Below are positions 35,460 through 47,430 of a stretch of DNA of 64,000 nt, piece after piece. The position numbers were made by a program, and so were the translations under genes. The stretch comes from Rhyzopertha dominica (Eukaryota; Arthropoda; Insecta; Coleoptera; Bostrichidae). The notes under the pieces were generated by a model. It saw nothing but the letters and a program-made list of their open reading frames with translations, did not search any database and was not told where the DNA came from. The stretch spans positions 27,150,942 through 27,214,941 of the forward strand of contig QCXZ01000001.1 of assembly GCA_025024175.1 (NCBI GenBank), in the 5' to 3' direction. Each line of letters starts with the position of its first letter. Position 1 is the stretch's first letter.

Positions 35460-37463
35460 ATGGATATTGAGAAGTACAAGAAATACAGAAAAGTACTTAG
35501 ATCCAAGTTTACAAAACTAGCCAATGACTTTGACAGCCAACTGATAGATGAAAATATTTCACCTGATTATGTTAAAAATACATGGGAATTAGTGAAAGAT
35601 AAATACGATGCCATTAGACAGGTGGATGAATTGATGTGCCAAGAACTTTTGGATAAGAATTCAGACGAAGAGAGCCTTTCTGAAGAGATGGATGGATGGG
35701 ACAAATATTTCAAGACGTACACAGAGCTTTCAAGGAAGTTTGAGCAGTTTTGCAACCAGTACTGTGGTAAACGTGAAGATGATTTGCTTTCGGCCAGCGA
35801 GGTTCCAGTTGGAGCTGCTGACTACAAGACTCTGAGCAGGGTGAGCAGTACAATCCCCAACATTGCGGGAAACAAAGGTAGGCGTTTTAAATTACCTGTT
35901 ATCGAGCTTAAGAAGTTTAGTGGAGATATTCGTGAGTGGCTCGGATTCTGGGCGCAATTCAAAAATATTCATGAAGATCCTCATATTGATTCCAGTGACA
36001 AAATTTCCTATTTACTACAAGCTACCGTACCGGGTAGTAGAGCACGACAGTTGGTAGAGAGTTTCCCTGCGATGCATGAAAATTACGATAAAATTATTGA
36101 CAGTTTTAAAACCAGATTTGGTCGAGAAGAGCTACAAATAGAAGTTTATGTTAGAGAACTTCTTAAACTTGTTATATGTAATTCAGTATCCCAGGAAAAA
36201 GCCGATATTTCTGCTTTATATGACAAAATTGAAAGTCAATTGCGTGCGCTTGAAACTTTAGGAATTACAAAGAGTAGATCTGCTTCCATGCTTTTTCCAC
36301 TGATCGAATCCTGCTTACCAGAAAGCTTGTTGAGGGTCTGGCAACGTTCATCATATTTTGGGGCTGCTGCAGATTCAATCAACGGATCAGAGAATCGTTT
36401 ACAAGGGTTGATGGAATTTTTGAGGTCTGAAGTAGAAAGTGAACAGCGTATACTGCTTGCTACTGAAAGTTTTGGTTTAAATTCAATGTCGGCCAGTAAA
36501 GGTTCAAATTGTTTGAAGATGTGGAAGCAAAAGCATTTGTCAAAGGATTTAGATCGTACACCGACCGCGGCTGGTCTCGTAAATCATGATGTTAGCTGCA
36601 TCTTTTGTGATGGAACTCATGAGGCTGAAAATTGTTTTAAAGCTCAGAAGTATTCATTTAGCGAAAAGAAGGATGCACTTTCACGTAAGGGAGCATGCTA
36701 TAGATGTTTGAAACGAGGTCACTTGTCACGTAAATGTCGTGTTAGGGTAATATGCGTGGTATGTGGAAAATCACATGTAGCATTAATGTGTCCGGGTTTA
36801 GCTAATCATTCTGAAGAAAAAGCTAGTGTTAATGTCAATACGTCACAGAAAGGTAAGGAAGAGGAAGCTTGTACAGTAAATCAGACACTGTCTTGTCAGA
36901 CCAATGGGCAAGTATTTCTGCAGACACTGAAAGTGACGATCAGCAATGGTACACATAAACGAAATATACGTATTTTGCTAGACTCTGGCTCCCAGAGATC
37001 GTATATTCTGAACTCCACGGCTGAAAAATTAGGATTTCTTCCTAACAAAATAGTTAAGATGAGACACGCATTGTTTGGAGGACAAAATACCTCGGAGCGG
37101 TCTCATAAATGTTACAAAATTCGACTGAGTAACAATGATTATTCTTGTAATTTAGATGTTCTTGACGAGCCTCAGATCTGTAGCGATATTCAGTATATTC
37201 ATGATGGTGACTGGATAAATGAATTGAGGAGTCAAAACATTCATCTGAGTGACGTGGATGGTCCTGGACCTATCGAAGTACTACTTGGAGCTGATGTGAT
37301 TGGCAAGTTATACACCGGACGTCGCTATGTACTACAGTCTGGACTTGTAGCTATGCAAACTTTACTTGGTTGGACGATTATGGGCAAAGTATGTTGCAAT
37401 GAAAAGAATATGAACATGATTAATATTTCACTGTTGGTTAAAGATTATTCTCTATCTGATTGA
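35460..37463 (+). pseudogene. BEL/Pao Gag and aspartic protease part of the polyprotein
   Basis: The first ATG in the frame begins MDIEKYKKYRKVL. Residues about 135-260 form the DUF1759 Gag-like region (KFSGDIREWLGFWAQF, YLLQATVPGSRARQLV). Three Cys/His knuckles follow near residues 379-443: CIFCDGTHEAENC, CYRCLKRGHLSRKC and CVVCGKSHVALMC, which bind RNA. The protease has LLDSGSQRSYI (catalytic Asp near residue 508) and, later, LLGADVIGKLYTG. The frame then meets two TGA codons in a row, between protease and reverse transcriptase. Gag and protease as far as this point appear undamaged. Confidence 0.9.
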
Positions 37464-37466
37464 TGA

Positions 37467-38894
37467 AGATTGGATGTTCTAGGTATCACAGATCCTGGTG
37501 AGACAAAAAATAAAGAAGAAATGGCTTTAGCAGCAAAGAAGTTGTTCCAACAGACAGTTTGTATAAATGAAGATGGACGCTACATCGTGCGGCTGCCATG
37601 GCTTGATGGTCATCCAGCTTTATCAAGCAATTATTCTGTAGCAAAGAAAAGATTAGACTCCACCATAAGAAAATTGAAACGTGATAGTTTGTATGAATGT
37701 TATGATCGCGTGTTCATTGACTGGCTACGAGAAGGAATTATAGAAGAAGTACCGGAGACTGAACTCAACCATTTTGGACATTATTTGCCACACAGAGCAG
37801 TTGTACAGGAAGGAAGTACTACTAAGATTAGACCTGTGTTTGATGCATCTTTATGTGAAAAAGGAAAACCATCATTAAACAGTTGTTTGGAGGTTGGGCC
37901 TAATCTTATTGAATTGATACCGACGATACTACTACGATTTAGAATGTTCAAACTAGGGGTTGTGTCAGATATTAAGAAGGCATTCCTTCAAATTGGTTTG
38001 CAGCGTTCGGATATGGACTTTCTCAGATTTTTATGGATCAATCCGAGTGGTAAAGAAATAACGTATCGACATAAACATGTAGTATTTGGTGTAAGTAGCA
38101 GTCCGTTTCTACTAGGTGCTACCATAGAACATCATCTTATGCAATGTAAAGAAAAACGTCTTATTTCTTCGAATGATTCATATTCTGTAGGAACAATTAC
38201 TCAGTTATTAAAGAGTTTTTATGTGGATAACTGTGTGACGAGCGTGAGAACAGAAGAGGAATTGGTAAAATTCATAAAAGAGGCCAGTATGCTTATGGAT
38301 GAAGCTTGTTTTGATTTGCGAGGGTGGGAGTATACAAGCAAGAACTCTGATAATGTATTTATATATGTACTTGGTCTGCGATGGAATCCACTTAATGATG
38401 TTTTATCGATCAGTGATAATATTACAGAGTTTCAACACGAAGTGGTAACAAAAAGACAAATCTTGTCATATGCACAAAGAATTTTTGATCCAATAGGTTT
38501 CACAAGTCTAGCAACTTTGTACCCAAAGTTGATGCTACAGAGGACATGGAAGCAGAACTTAGGTTGGGATGATCCTGTAAACGAAGAATTGAGAAATGAA
38601 TTTGTACTGTGGGCCAAAGAGATACACTTGTTGTCAACAGTTAAGATTCCTAGGTGGATTCAAGGAGAAACTGATCAAGGATGCAGTTTACATGTGTTCT
38701 GTGATGCCAGCAAAGATGCATACGCAGCAGCAGTTTATTTACGGACAAAATGGAATGGAGAGGTGTTCGTCCATTTGTTGGCTGCTAAAACACGAGTTGC
38801 ACCTTTAAAACCCTTGACAATTCCAAGACTAGAACTAATGGCTGCAACCATTGGAGCACGGCTATATCATAACGTGAAAATGAACTTTGAATGA
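37467..38894 (+). pseudogene. BEL/Pao reverse transcriptase and first part of RNase H
   Basis: This continues in the same frame directly after the two TGA codons and has no ATG of its own at the start. Reverse transcriptase motifs are KIRPVFDAS, VVSDIKKAFLQIGL (motif A), VVFGVSSSPFLLGAT, and FYVDNCVTS (38217-38240). The YVDN form is usual for this family, so it is not counted as damage. RNase H starts with VFCDASKDAYAAAVY and PRLELMAA, giving the first Asp and the Glu of the active site. A TGA at 38892 stops the frame within RNase H. Confidence 0.9.
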
Positions 38895-40841
38895 CCGATT
38901 GAATGCAATTTCTGGACTGATTCTTCCACGGTTATTTTTTGGATTAGAAAACCCGAAGAATGGTCAACATTTATTTCTAATCAAGTCAAAGAAATTAAAA
39001 CTTTGACACCACTGGAATGTTGGCGACATGTTCCAGGTCATTCAAATCCTGCTGCTCTACCATCCAGAGGATGTTCAATTAAGCAGTTAATTGAACTGAA
39101 ATGGTGGGAGGGTCCACAGTGGTTAAACGATGAACCTCAAGAGTGGCCTACTACACCAATTTTGAACTATGATGAAGCCGAAATTAGTCAAGAGCGAAAG
39201 AAGAAGCTGTGCAATGTGATGATCAGTTCAGACAGTCAGATACCAGATTGGCATTTTGATCATTTTTCAAAGTATTTTAAGATAGTGAGATTGGTAGGAT
39301 GGGTATTCCGCTTCATTAATAACTCAGGAAAAATGCAGCAATATCGTACTGGAGCCCTATCAGTCGAAGAATTGGATATGGCAGAGAAGTTTGTAATCAA
39401 AACTATTCAAAATGGAGCTTTTACCAAATTGGATGAAGATAAACTTGTCAAATTGAATCCATTTCGTGACCAGTCTGGAATTATTCGTTTGAGATCCAGA
39501 ATATCACAAAGGGATGATTTTAACGACTTCCGCTATCCAATATTGTTACCGTCCAAGAATACTGTAGTTTCTAAATTAATTTTTGATATGCATGTGAATT
39601 CCAGTCATGCAGGGACACAAGCATTGATGAGCCTGTTGCGAGAGAAGTATTGGATAATCGGAGGAAGGAGAGAAGTGAGAACTGTTATAAATAAATGTGT
39701 TATTTGCAGAAGATATACTACCAAACGGTTGGAAACAGTACCTGCACTTCTTCCAATGGAAAGAGTAAGAGACGCAGCAGTATTTGAAGTTACTGGGGTA
39801 GACTTTACTGGACCCTTGTACTTAAAAACCGGCGAAAAAGCATGGATTTGCTTATTTACCTGCGCTGTTTATCGTGCAGTACATCTAGAAATAACGACAT
39901 CTCTTGCGACCGCAGGGTTTATACAGGTTCTTCGAAGATTTATTTCTAGACGCGGTAGACCTGGAATGATATTTAGTGATAATGGTACCAATTTTGTGGG
40001 GACAGAAAATGCATTTCGCAAATTAAATTGGCAAGAAATAGTTGATTTTGGCACTGCCCGACGAATATCGTGGCGTTTCACACCTCCAGCATCTCCTTGG
40101 TGGGGTGGATTCTGGGAAAGGCTCATAGGTGTTCTGAAACAGCTCCTTCGGAAGATATTACGCCGTGCCTGCTTGTCTTATGAAGAGCTCATGACGATTG
40201 TGTGTGACTGTGAATCAGTCGTTAACTCTAGGCCTCTAACATATTTGTCTGATGATTCTTCAGATCTAGTTCCAGTTACTCCAAATATGTTTTTACGAGA
40301 AATAGTAGAAAGTGGGGTTCCTGACTGCGACAAAGTAGACAGAGGTACTTTAACTAAGCGTATCGCATACCAACAGCAATTAAGGGCTGCATTACGTGCA
40401 CGTTTTCGCACTGAATACTTGGGGCAATTAAAACAGAGAATTAAAGCTAAAGCATCTCGTCAGATTAACATAAATGAAGTGGTACTAATTGGCAGCGACA
40501 ACACTAAAAGAATAGATTGGCCGCTAGGTCGAGTAATTGAAATGATTCCTGGTAGAGATGGTGAAATTCGTTTAGTACGTCTTCAGACTTCACATGGGCA
40601 GTTATTACGACCCCTACAGAGACTTTATCCTTTAGAAGTGGTCGGGGACTGTGATTTGGCTGTTGTCTCGCAAAGGGAAGATGTGATGAACCAGACGTGT
40701 AGCCATCCCTCGCCCAAAGAAGTGGACAAGGAGGGAAAGAGTGATAGTGGTAGTTCGGGAGTGTGCAGTGCTCAAAGCACTGAAAGCAGAGTACCCGTAA
40801 AAGTGACACTTAAAGGTCGATTGATAAAAGCACCGCAGTAA
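38895..40841 (+). pseudogene. BEL/Pao RNase H end, integrase and C-terminal domain
   Basis: The same frame resumes after the TGA. FWTDSSTV carries the next RNase H Asp. The last expected active-site Asp, in the NPADLPSRG-type motif, is Ala here (NPAALPSRG, codon 39054-39056). Integrase follows: an HHCC finger (MHVNSSHAG to KCVICRRY), then the DDE residues in VTGVDFTGPLY, IFSDNGTNFVG and WWGGFWERLIGVL. The tail has VVLIGSDNTKRIDWPLGRV, matching the DUF5641 domain of BEL integrases. It ends in a TAA at 40839-40841. Integrase itself looks intact. Confidence 0.9.
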
Positions 40842-40897
40842 TCATACTATCCAATGTCCTGATTTTTTGTGAGATAATTTTGGTTAAAATTATTCTC

Positions 40898-40908
40898 AGG
40901 TGGGAGGA
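40898..40908 (+). promoter_or_regulatory. Polypurine tract of the BEL/Pao element
   Basis: AGGTGGGAGGA lies directly before the 3' LTR, where plus-strand DNA synthesis would start. Confidence 0.7.
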
Positions 40909-41133
40909 TGTTACGGACATTTGATAGGTTGATTAAGAATAGAAAAAAAAATGTTTTAGGTTTTTGTCAGTCAGTTGATATAGAAACGAAAAAAGTCGTT
41001 TATAAATGTTTGAATCAAGAGGTTGTATGCACTGTTAAGAAAGGTATTGAATATTAAACGTTGAATTCTACTCCAATCTATTATTTGAACAAAGTGTTAG
41101 TGAAAAACGGGTAGATTTTCATTGCACTGGAAA
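40909..41133 (+). repeat. 3' LTR of the BEL/Pao element
   Basis: Matches the 5' LTR with about four substitutions and one extra A in a run of A. It is followed by the GTAT target duplication. Confidence 0.9.
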
Positions 41134-41137
41134 GTAT

Positions 41138-44130
41138 CGATATTATTATACAATAAATACTGGACTACGCTGTGTGAACTTCCTCAGCAGTGACTGTTAC
41201 CGGGTGTTTCAATGAAAATGGGCCGCTCGCAATAAATTGCGTAAGAGAAAAATTTGTGTAAAATACTGGTAGATTTTATTTTGTAGGAAACCATCTTATG
41301 ATTAACATTGGAAGTTGTCAGAACAACCCTATCCCCCAGTCAACTTCCACAATTAATCCTTGAATAATGGAGGGGGGTCGAGTAAAACCTTATATTGAAG
41401 GTCTTTCAAAGCCCTGTTTTCTGTTTTACGATTATAGTCGAATTTGTCTCCCATAGGAATTGAAATTGAAAACCCAAAATCATTTACAAAAATTTTCATA
41501 CGGCAGTGAATACTGCGATATACACCTAACAAGGGTATATTAATCAATATTTTAGTGTAACAAAGACATGCGGTCGGTCAAGAAACAACCCCAATTTCTT
41601 AAGCAAGTGTTTTGTTTTCCTTAGCTTACTCGCGAGGATGTATTTTAAATTATTGCACGCTACGGAATGTTGATTTTTAAGGAAGGAGCACCCTTTTTCA
41701 CGGTTCCTTGGCCAACTTTCGTTTAAAATACAGGTACACAAGGTTTGAGGTAGGGATATGAATGGGATTTTCTCTACAAAGAAATAGGAAAGAATACCTG
41801 TAAGTTAGCTCAATCCCATTTCAGAGAATTCACAACCCTGTTAAAAGAAAAGAATGCGTATACAAACGAACTAGTGCCACATTAAAACAGAATACGATGA
41901 TGCAAGTGTACAAATGGAGATAACAAGATAATATGCGGAAATTATTGATATATGTTTACACGTGATCCAAATCACTTCGTGATGACACAACTCTTTTCTT
42001 CCATTCTATTCCGTGCTAGTTTAAATAACCAGTAGCAGAAGCTAAAATGTAGATATTTATTCTGCAAAATCCTGCGGAACAATAGGCAACTTTTCATCCA
42101 ACAAGTAGCGAGACTCAAACGTTGAAGCGTGAGTAAAAGGTTCAAGTAAGGACACAATTCAGCTACCAATAGTAAGAAATTTTATTAACATCGTTCGATC
42201 CGGAACAACCTTTCACAAAAAAAATCCAACTGCTGACTTAATCGTGATGTCATCACGCAGATTTTAAGAACATACGAGTATAATTCAAACTGAAAAAATT
42301 TTTGTTGCATAAATATCGTAATAGTTTTAAAGAAATTTTTTCAGTTTCGTTTACTTTATATACTATCTAGGACTAGGCTTTATTGCATGTCAGGTGGTTG
42401 ATTTAACCAATCCCGTATTTAGTTCTGCAATTCAAAACTAATGTGTGGTAGCCTGGACGAATTACTGAAATTTTCTCGAAGATAGTAATGTTCGCCTTAT
42501 ACTTTTCCAACATTAATTCTGGTGCACGTTGCGGGGTTACAGCTTAGCGCATTAATAATTATTTTGTATTAAGGATCCCTGAAAAAGAGGCAAGAAATAA
42601 GCGTAAATCGCCCAAAATGTCAAAATTAATGCAACTGGGTGCTAAAAAGGAAAAATATCGTATTATGACTACTGCCATTAGCATTAAGCAAACAAAGCTA
42701 GCTATTCAGAATTTACAGAAAACAGATGCAGACGTTGGAAATTACAACTGATCTGCATACAATATGCAGACTTTTAGCCTTAGGATGCAATCTACAAGTG
42801 CACGTTTGTGTTTGAACAGATGTAAATGCACCGCAACTAAATTAATAATAGGTATTGCCAAAACAACAGTCTGTCTGCAAATGCACAACAGAGTTGGAGT
42901 TTAACTTCGATTGTCTGTGCAATATAAACAATCCAACTAACAGTTTATGCTGACTTTGATAATATCACGGTATGGCGGCAAACTTTACGTTAATATCCAC
43001 ATAAATTCATCAAGTTGCGATTTTTTTCTACAATACCCCTCCGTTTAAAAACAAAAAAAAATAAATCCTTTCAGACATTATCTTTAAAAGCTTTCAATAG
43101 AATGGAAGGTATCGATTTTATTGTTTCAAATAATGCATTCTGGGGCAGTTAAAAGGCTACAGGTACACAATTCGAACACGCAAATTAAACACGACGTTAA
43201 ATTGAAATTGTTTCCGTGCTGCCATATTGTGCATTCAAGTTATAATTGACATGCACTTACTGTGGAAACTAATTACATATTCACCTGTTTAGCGGTACTC
43301 GAAAGGAAAGCTTATTAAAAATAATTCACTATACTCCGATCACCGAATAGATGGAGTGATTGCGTGAATGGTATGCATCTTGTACGTTATCGGATTTATG
43401 CTGTTTATTGAAGTCCGACTTAATCTTTATAACAAATTTTTGACTACTGAACAATTAACTAAAAAATTATGAATTGATTATGGTTTAAAAATTACGTGAA
43501 GAACACGCATCGTGATCACTCCATGTTCGGTGATCGTAGTATAGTGAATTCAATTTCCAACGAACATCAAGTACCAATATATTATCTCTTTCTAACAAAT
43601 TATGCCAAAGGTATTTGGAGTGTTGAGCAATATTATTTTAATTGGTTGGTTAATATGGTTTCAACTTCTATTCAGAAACAGGCGTCGTTGTATTGTGGTC
43701 TCAATGGTTTGTAACACACTCAGAACAAAAAAAAATACGAGATATAGTCAAGTCTACTGTTATCTAAAAAAATGGAGGGCGTCACAGACTTATCTGGAGC
43801 CCCCCCCCCCTACTATGTGACACCAAATCCTAAGTGTACGACCAAAAGGAAAAATAAACAGTTGATCTTCAACAAAAGCCATACAATTCCCCGTCAAAAA
43901 TGATTATGAGTTTCCTATAACAAATCATACAGTAGTACATAAAATATGCTAAGAACACAAAAATTACTTCGAGCCAGTAACACTGATGCTTCAGGTTTTC
44001 TTTGCTAATAATATAGTATGAAAAATATATATATCATATTACGCCGCAGAAAACACACATAAGAGCCGCACCTCTTCCAGGGTGTGCAAATGCGTCCACG
44101 ATAGGCTCAGTTCTGAAAATTCTCTCAACA
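41138..44130. other. No gene recognised
   Basis: The first bases (to about 41202, 'cagcagtgactgttac') look like the rest of the LTR-like sequence into which the BEL element inserted. The remainder is AT-rich with short frames that have no known domain. A poly-C run lies at about 43801-43810. Confidence 0.4.
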
Positions 44131-44134
44131 GCAG

Positions 44135-44250
44135 TGGGCGAAATGTCAGCGAGAAAAAAATCACCACGACCTTGGCCAACTAACCCGGAATCACCTATCA
44201 CTATTTCGGGTATTTTCCTATTAACGTTATCTGTAAATCCGCAACCTATA
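44135..44250 (+). pseudogene. Possible trace of a mariner-like transposase
   Basis: RPWPTNPESP resembles the RPWPxRSPDLTP motif just before the last catalytic residue of transposases of the Tc1/mariner type, which are found with 'acagggtg' ends. Only about twenty residues can be followed and the rest is out of frame, so this is a suggestion. Confidence 0.25.
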
Positions 44251-44255
44251 TCTCA

Positions 44256-44480
44256 TATACAGGATGCTCAGTTGAGCTGGGCACCGGCTGTATCTTGGAA
44301 ATTAAGCGCGCTAGAATCCGGTAAAATATTGGTAAACCAATATGGCCATTAATTTAAAATATTATGAAGTACGTAACTTTGCAGCGAGGTGGCGCATTTA
44401 ATGCCACATATCAAACGACAACAGGAAGGACAGAAGTTTCAAATCTCCAAAATGGCATAAATTAAGTATGGTTTATGGGA
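44256..44480 (+). repeat. Dispersed repeat, intact neighbour copy
   Basis: It begins 'tacaggatgctcagttgag' and contains 'tatcttggaaattaa', 'tagaatcc' and, farther on, 'gtttcaaatctccaaaatgg'. The same blocks recur in the copy at 44818-44927 plus 54418-54610 that is split by the gypsy element. Confidence 0.6.
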
Positions 44481-44817
44481 ATTCAACAAAAAATGACTAG
44501 TTTTAAAGTGAATTTTATGTTTTTTTGATATAATCACAGACAACTTCTGATTCATTGCAACTGTTTGACAATGTAATATCATTATTTATTGGTTGTTATA
44601 ACCCTTAATCAAGCAAGATGATTTTGAAAACCGGAGGTCGATATATCTCTTCGTTTCTTGGGTGAAGTATAAAAAACTCCTTGGGTTCGGCTATTTTTTT
44701 CCTTGAAAAATTAGGTTATATTAGAGAAAAAGTAAAACGTTACTTATAAATTACGACTTAGATCGATAATTACCAGCAATGGCGGGCATTTTGAGGATCA
44801 TTATATTTTCTTCTATA

Positions 44818-44927
44818 AAGGGTGATCAGTTAAGTCTAGAGCGGCTCTATCTTGGAAATTAATCGTGATAGAATCTTGCGGTATTTTTTAAACAAATATA
44901 GCCACCCAGATTTCATTTAATATGACA
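44818..44927 (+). repeat. Left half of a repeat copy split by the gypsy element
   Basis: It contains 'gggtgatcagttaag', 'tatcttggaaattaatcg' and 'tagaatct', parallel to the copy at 44256. It ends in GACA, the target duplication. The right half resumes at 54418. Confidence 0.6.
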
Positions 44928-45184
44928 TGTCAACAAAAACCAGCTGACTTCAGTGTAGCGAATGTGCGTGTGCCAACGCCGATGCTTGAGACGGGCAGTG
45001 GACGAGAGATAGCAGGATAGTCCAAAATTATCCGCGACGAAAATGTTTGACGTACACGCGTAACGGGCAAAAAACGCGGTTCGGTTACGATCAAGACGAA
45101 TATTCGATTTATCTTTTCATTATTTTGCGTTTAACTATGCTAATGTACTTATTAGCTACCAAATAAACGACTCTTCTCGTAACA
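44928..45184 (+). repeat. 5' LTR of the gypsy element
   Basis: About 257 bp, from TGTCAACAAAAACCAG to TCTCGTAACA. It contains TACCAAATAAACGACTC near the end, with an AATAAA-type poly(A) signal. The partner lies at 54160-54413. Confidence 0.88.
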
Positions 45185-45315
45185 ACTTGCAGCGGCGGAA
45201 TAAATAAATAAAGTAAGAACCAGTGGCAGTGCACCTGTGTTGTTCAAGGTCAATATTACAGTGATGTAAAAAGAAAAAGAACGCGTGTTGTGAAAAGCTC
45301 CAGAACTAGACGGGA

Positions 45316-46008
45316 ATGCCGGTTTTAGGTGAAGTGAATCATCTAGGGGAGGTAATCACGACAGCATCGCCAAATGTTTTTAAGTTATTGTACACAATAA
45401 TCTATGGTGAAGGTAGACGGCTGCACAGACGGAAACTGCGAGATTTCCCGGCGTTTACGTTTAAAAAAGGCAACGACGAATACGATTCAAAAGTGGAAGA
45501 TATTATAAAAATTATGACGGCAACCGATTTAGTAGCGGTTTGAACTTTCATAGGAGTGAAATATGACGGTACAGTCGAAGAAATAGTACGAAGAATTTGT
45601 GACGTTTTGATTGATTTTGATTTAATTGGGGACGACGGTGACATTGAAGGAAAAGAAGACGAAGACAACGAACCTAAAACAGAAGACGAGAATGAAACAG
45701 AAGACGAACATGAACAGACAGGACGGGGAAATCAGGAAGCTGATAGGAAGAAAGATGAAAATAAGCCTGTTAAAAAAGGTAGTACAGCAGAGGGAAACTG
45801 TAGTTCAAAATTCATGCTATCATTCAGAGATGTTGAAGAAAGTTTCAATGGTAAAAATGATTATCCTGTTGAAAGGTGGATAGAGGATTTCGAGGAAAAT
45901 GCCTTATTGCTAGGTTGGAATTACATGCAAAAGCTGATATTTACCAAAAAGTCACCGAGTGGACTAGCGAATAGTCAGGGAGCTACGCTCCAAAAAGATG
46001 CATTTTAA
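45316..46008 (+). pseudogene. Gypsy Gag, N-terminal fragment
   Basis: The frame begins MPVLGEVNHLGEV and has a TGA at 45541-45543, after which the same frame continues. The middle is very acidic (a run rich in Glu and Asp around 45625-45720). It is followed by FRDVEESFNGKNDYPVERW and WNYMQKLIFTKKSPSGLA, which match the retrotransposon-gag domain. The frame ends at 'LQKDAF' where the domain should continue, just at the border of an unrelated insert. The remaining capsid and zinc knuckle are missing. Confidence 0.75.
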
Positions 46009-46785
46009 AAAGGGGGGAGTGCACTCGATCTTATACTTTTACAAAAATATGAAAACTAAGGCAAATTGTCTCGCCGAACCAAATCCAGAGGGCGCAACTA
46101 AATTCGCGATTGCAAACAAGCTGAAAAAAATATTTTCCGAAAAAATCTTGATTCTTAAAAAATTACGGATTTTCTGTTTTCACTGCCGTATTAGGCGTAA
46201 TTCTTGACGTATTTTAATAATTTCTACGCCAAACGAAAGCTTGAGACTTCTAGAATGCAACGCCGGTGAGTAAATGCCAAAAAGTATATTAATAATTGTA
46301 TAATTTTTTTACTGACGCAAGGTAAGAAATGTGACGTGAAATTTTGAGACGCTAGGTATCTTCGAAACCGTCAGTGTTAGATACGGACATCTATGATTCA
46401 AAATGTTAGAAAAGATTGAAGAAAATTTTGGTGCAAATCATTTCGATTGCGCGAACGTATCAAAAGTTATGAATTTTTATTTAAAAGGTATCGGGGCGTG
46501 TCGCTCCACAATTCCCGTCTCTTGCTATGCCAACGCGCTTATGCACTTAAATGATCAACATTTTTGAGGCAAAATACTCCCTCAAGAAAGTTAATGTTTA
46601 ATATAAAAGCTAATAAAACAATGCAAATGTTTTTATTATTATGTATTGTATAAACAGGAGCATTTTTCATTACATAACATTAAAATGTAGGCTACAAAAA
46701 TAAATCAAAAGCAATTTATACACTGTCTTTCACAGTAACAGCCTACAACACGCTTGCCTTCCTACAGGAATTTTCAACACAGTTT
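46009..46785. other. Unrecognised insert replacing Gag end and protease of the gypsy element
   Basis: About 780 bp of AT-rich sequence that shows no Gag, zinc knuckle or protease similarity in any frame. It starts with 'aaaggggggagtgcact' and ends before 'tgtacattgttcgagtg', where gypsy sequence resumes. No terminal repeats or target duplication were seen, so it may be a truncated mobile element or filler DNA at a deletion. Confidence 0.5.
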
Positions 46786-47430
46786 TTTAATGTACATTGT
46801 TCGAGTGATCAACGAAGACCTCAATAATCGAGAGGGTTGCAAGTGTGGAGGTGGAGGAAAACGCCATCGATTTGCAGAACTTACAGGTGGGGCCGACTAT
46901 AGGTAACGAAGAGAAGAGTGGCATTCGGGATTTGGTAAGTGCATTTAAGACAATATTTCCGTCCGAGATTGGCGGGTTAGGTTCTACTAATTTAATTAGT
47001 ATGGAAATTGAGCTAACTAGCAAGGACATTGTTAGAAGTAAACCGTACCGATTACCGCATGCAGAACGCGAGACTGTTAAAAACATTGTAACCGACATGA
47101 TGAACGCGGGTATAATTCGAGAACCCGTTTCTGAATATTCGAGTCCGGTGATTCTTGTGCCCAAAAAAAGATGGTACGAAAAGACTATGTATAGATTTAT
47201 AGCCGCTTAAATGCAGTAACGCGTAAAGAGCATGTGCCAATGCCGATAATGGATGAACAATTGGACAAGTTGTCGGGAAATAAGTACTTTACAACTCTTG
47301 AATTTATGTGCGGATATTATCAAGTGCCGCTCGCAGAAAAATCGAGAAGATATACTGCATTCGTAACAACTGAGGGGCAATACGAGTTGAACAATATGCC
47401 ATTTGGACTGGTAAATGCACCCAGTGTATT
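46786..47430 (+). pseudogene. Gypsy protease-RT linker and first part of reverse transcriptase
   Basis: Gypsy sequence resumes with VINEDLNN and, after a two-base shift, VEVEENAIDLQNL and the DIVRSKPYRLPH linker. The reverse transcriptase starts with GIIREPVSEYSSPVILVPKK, then in a new frame PMPIMDEQLDKLSGNKYFTTLEFMCGYYQV and MPFGLVNAPSVF. The catalytic Asp of motif A is Glu here (TLEF, codon 47300-47302). The gene is cut off right after the APSVF motif by the DIRS-like element. Confidence 0.85.

Larger units (their letters stand above)
35141..41133 (+). mobile_element. BEL/Pao LTR retrotransposon, nearly intact and young
   Basis: A complete element of about 6.0 kb: 5' LTR, primer binding site, one Gag-Pol frame, polypurine tract, 3' LTR. 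It is flanked by the 4-bp duplication GTAT (35137-35140 and 41134-41137). The two LTRs differ by about four substitutions and one base in an A run out of about 224, so it inserted recently. The polyprotein is in one frame from 35460 to 40841. It is interrupted only by two adjacent TGA codons at 37461-37466 and one TGA at 38892-38894, with no frameshift. The stops make this copy non-autonomous unless read through. Confidence 0.92.

Noticed and set aside
37461..37466. Two adjacent TGA codons as a programmed readthrough signal
   Set aside because: A double stop is a poor readthrough context, and a third TGA lies inside RNase H where no control makes sense. Kept only as a point to compare among copies.
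38217..38240. YVDN instead of YVDD in the BEL reverse transcriptase taken as damage
   Set aside because: This variant is common in BEL/Pao elements, so I do not count it as a loss of function.
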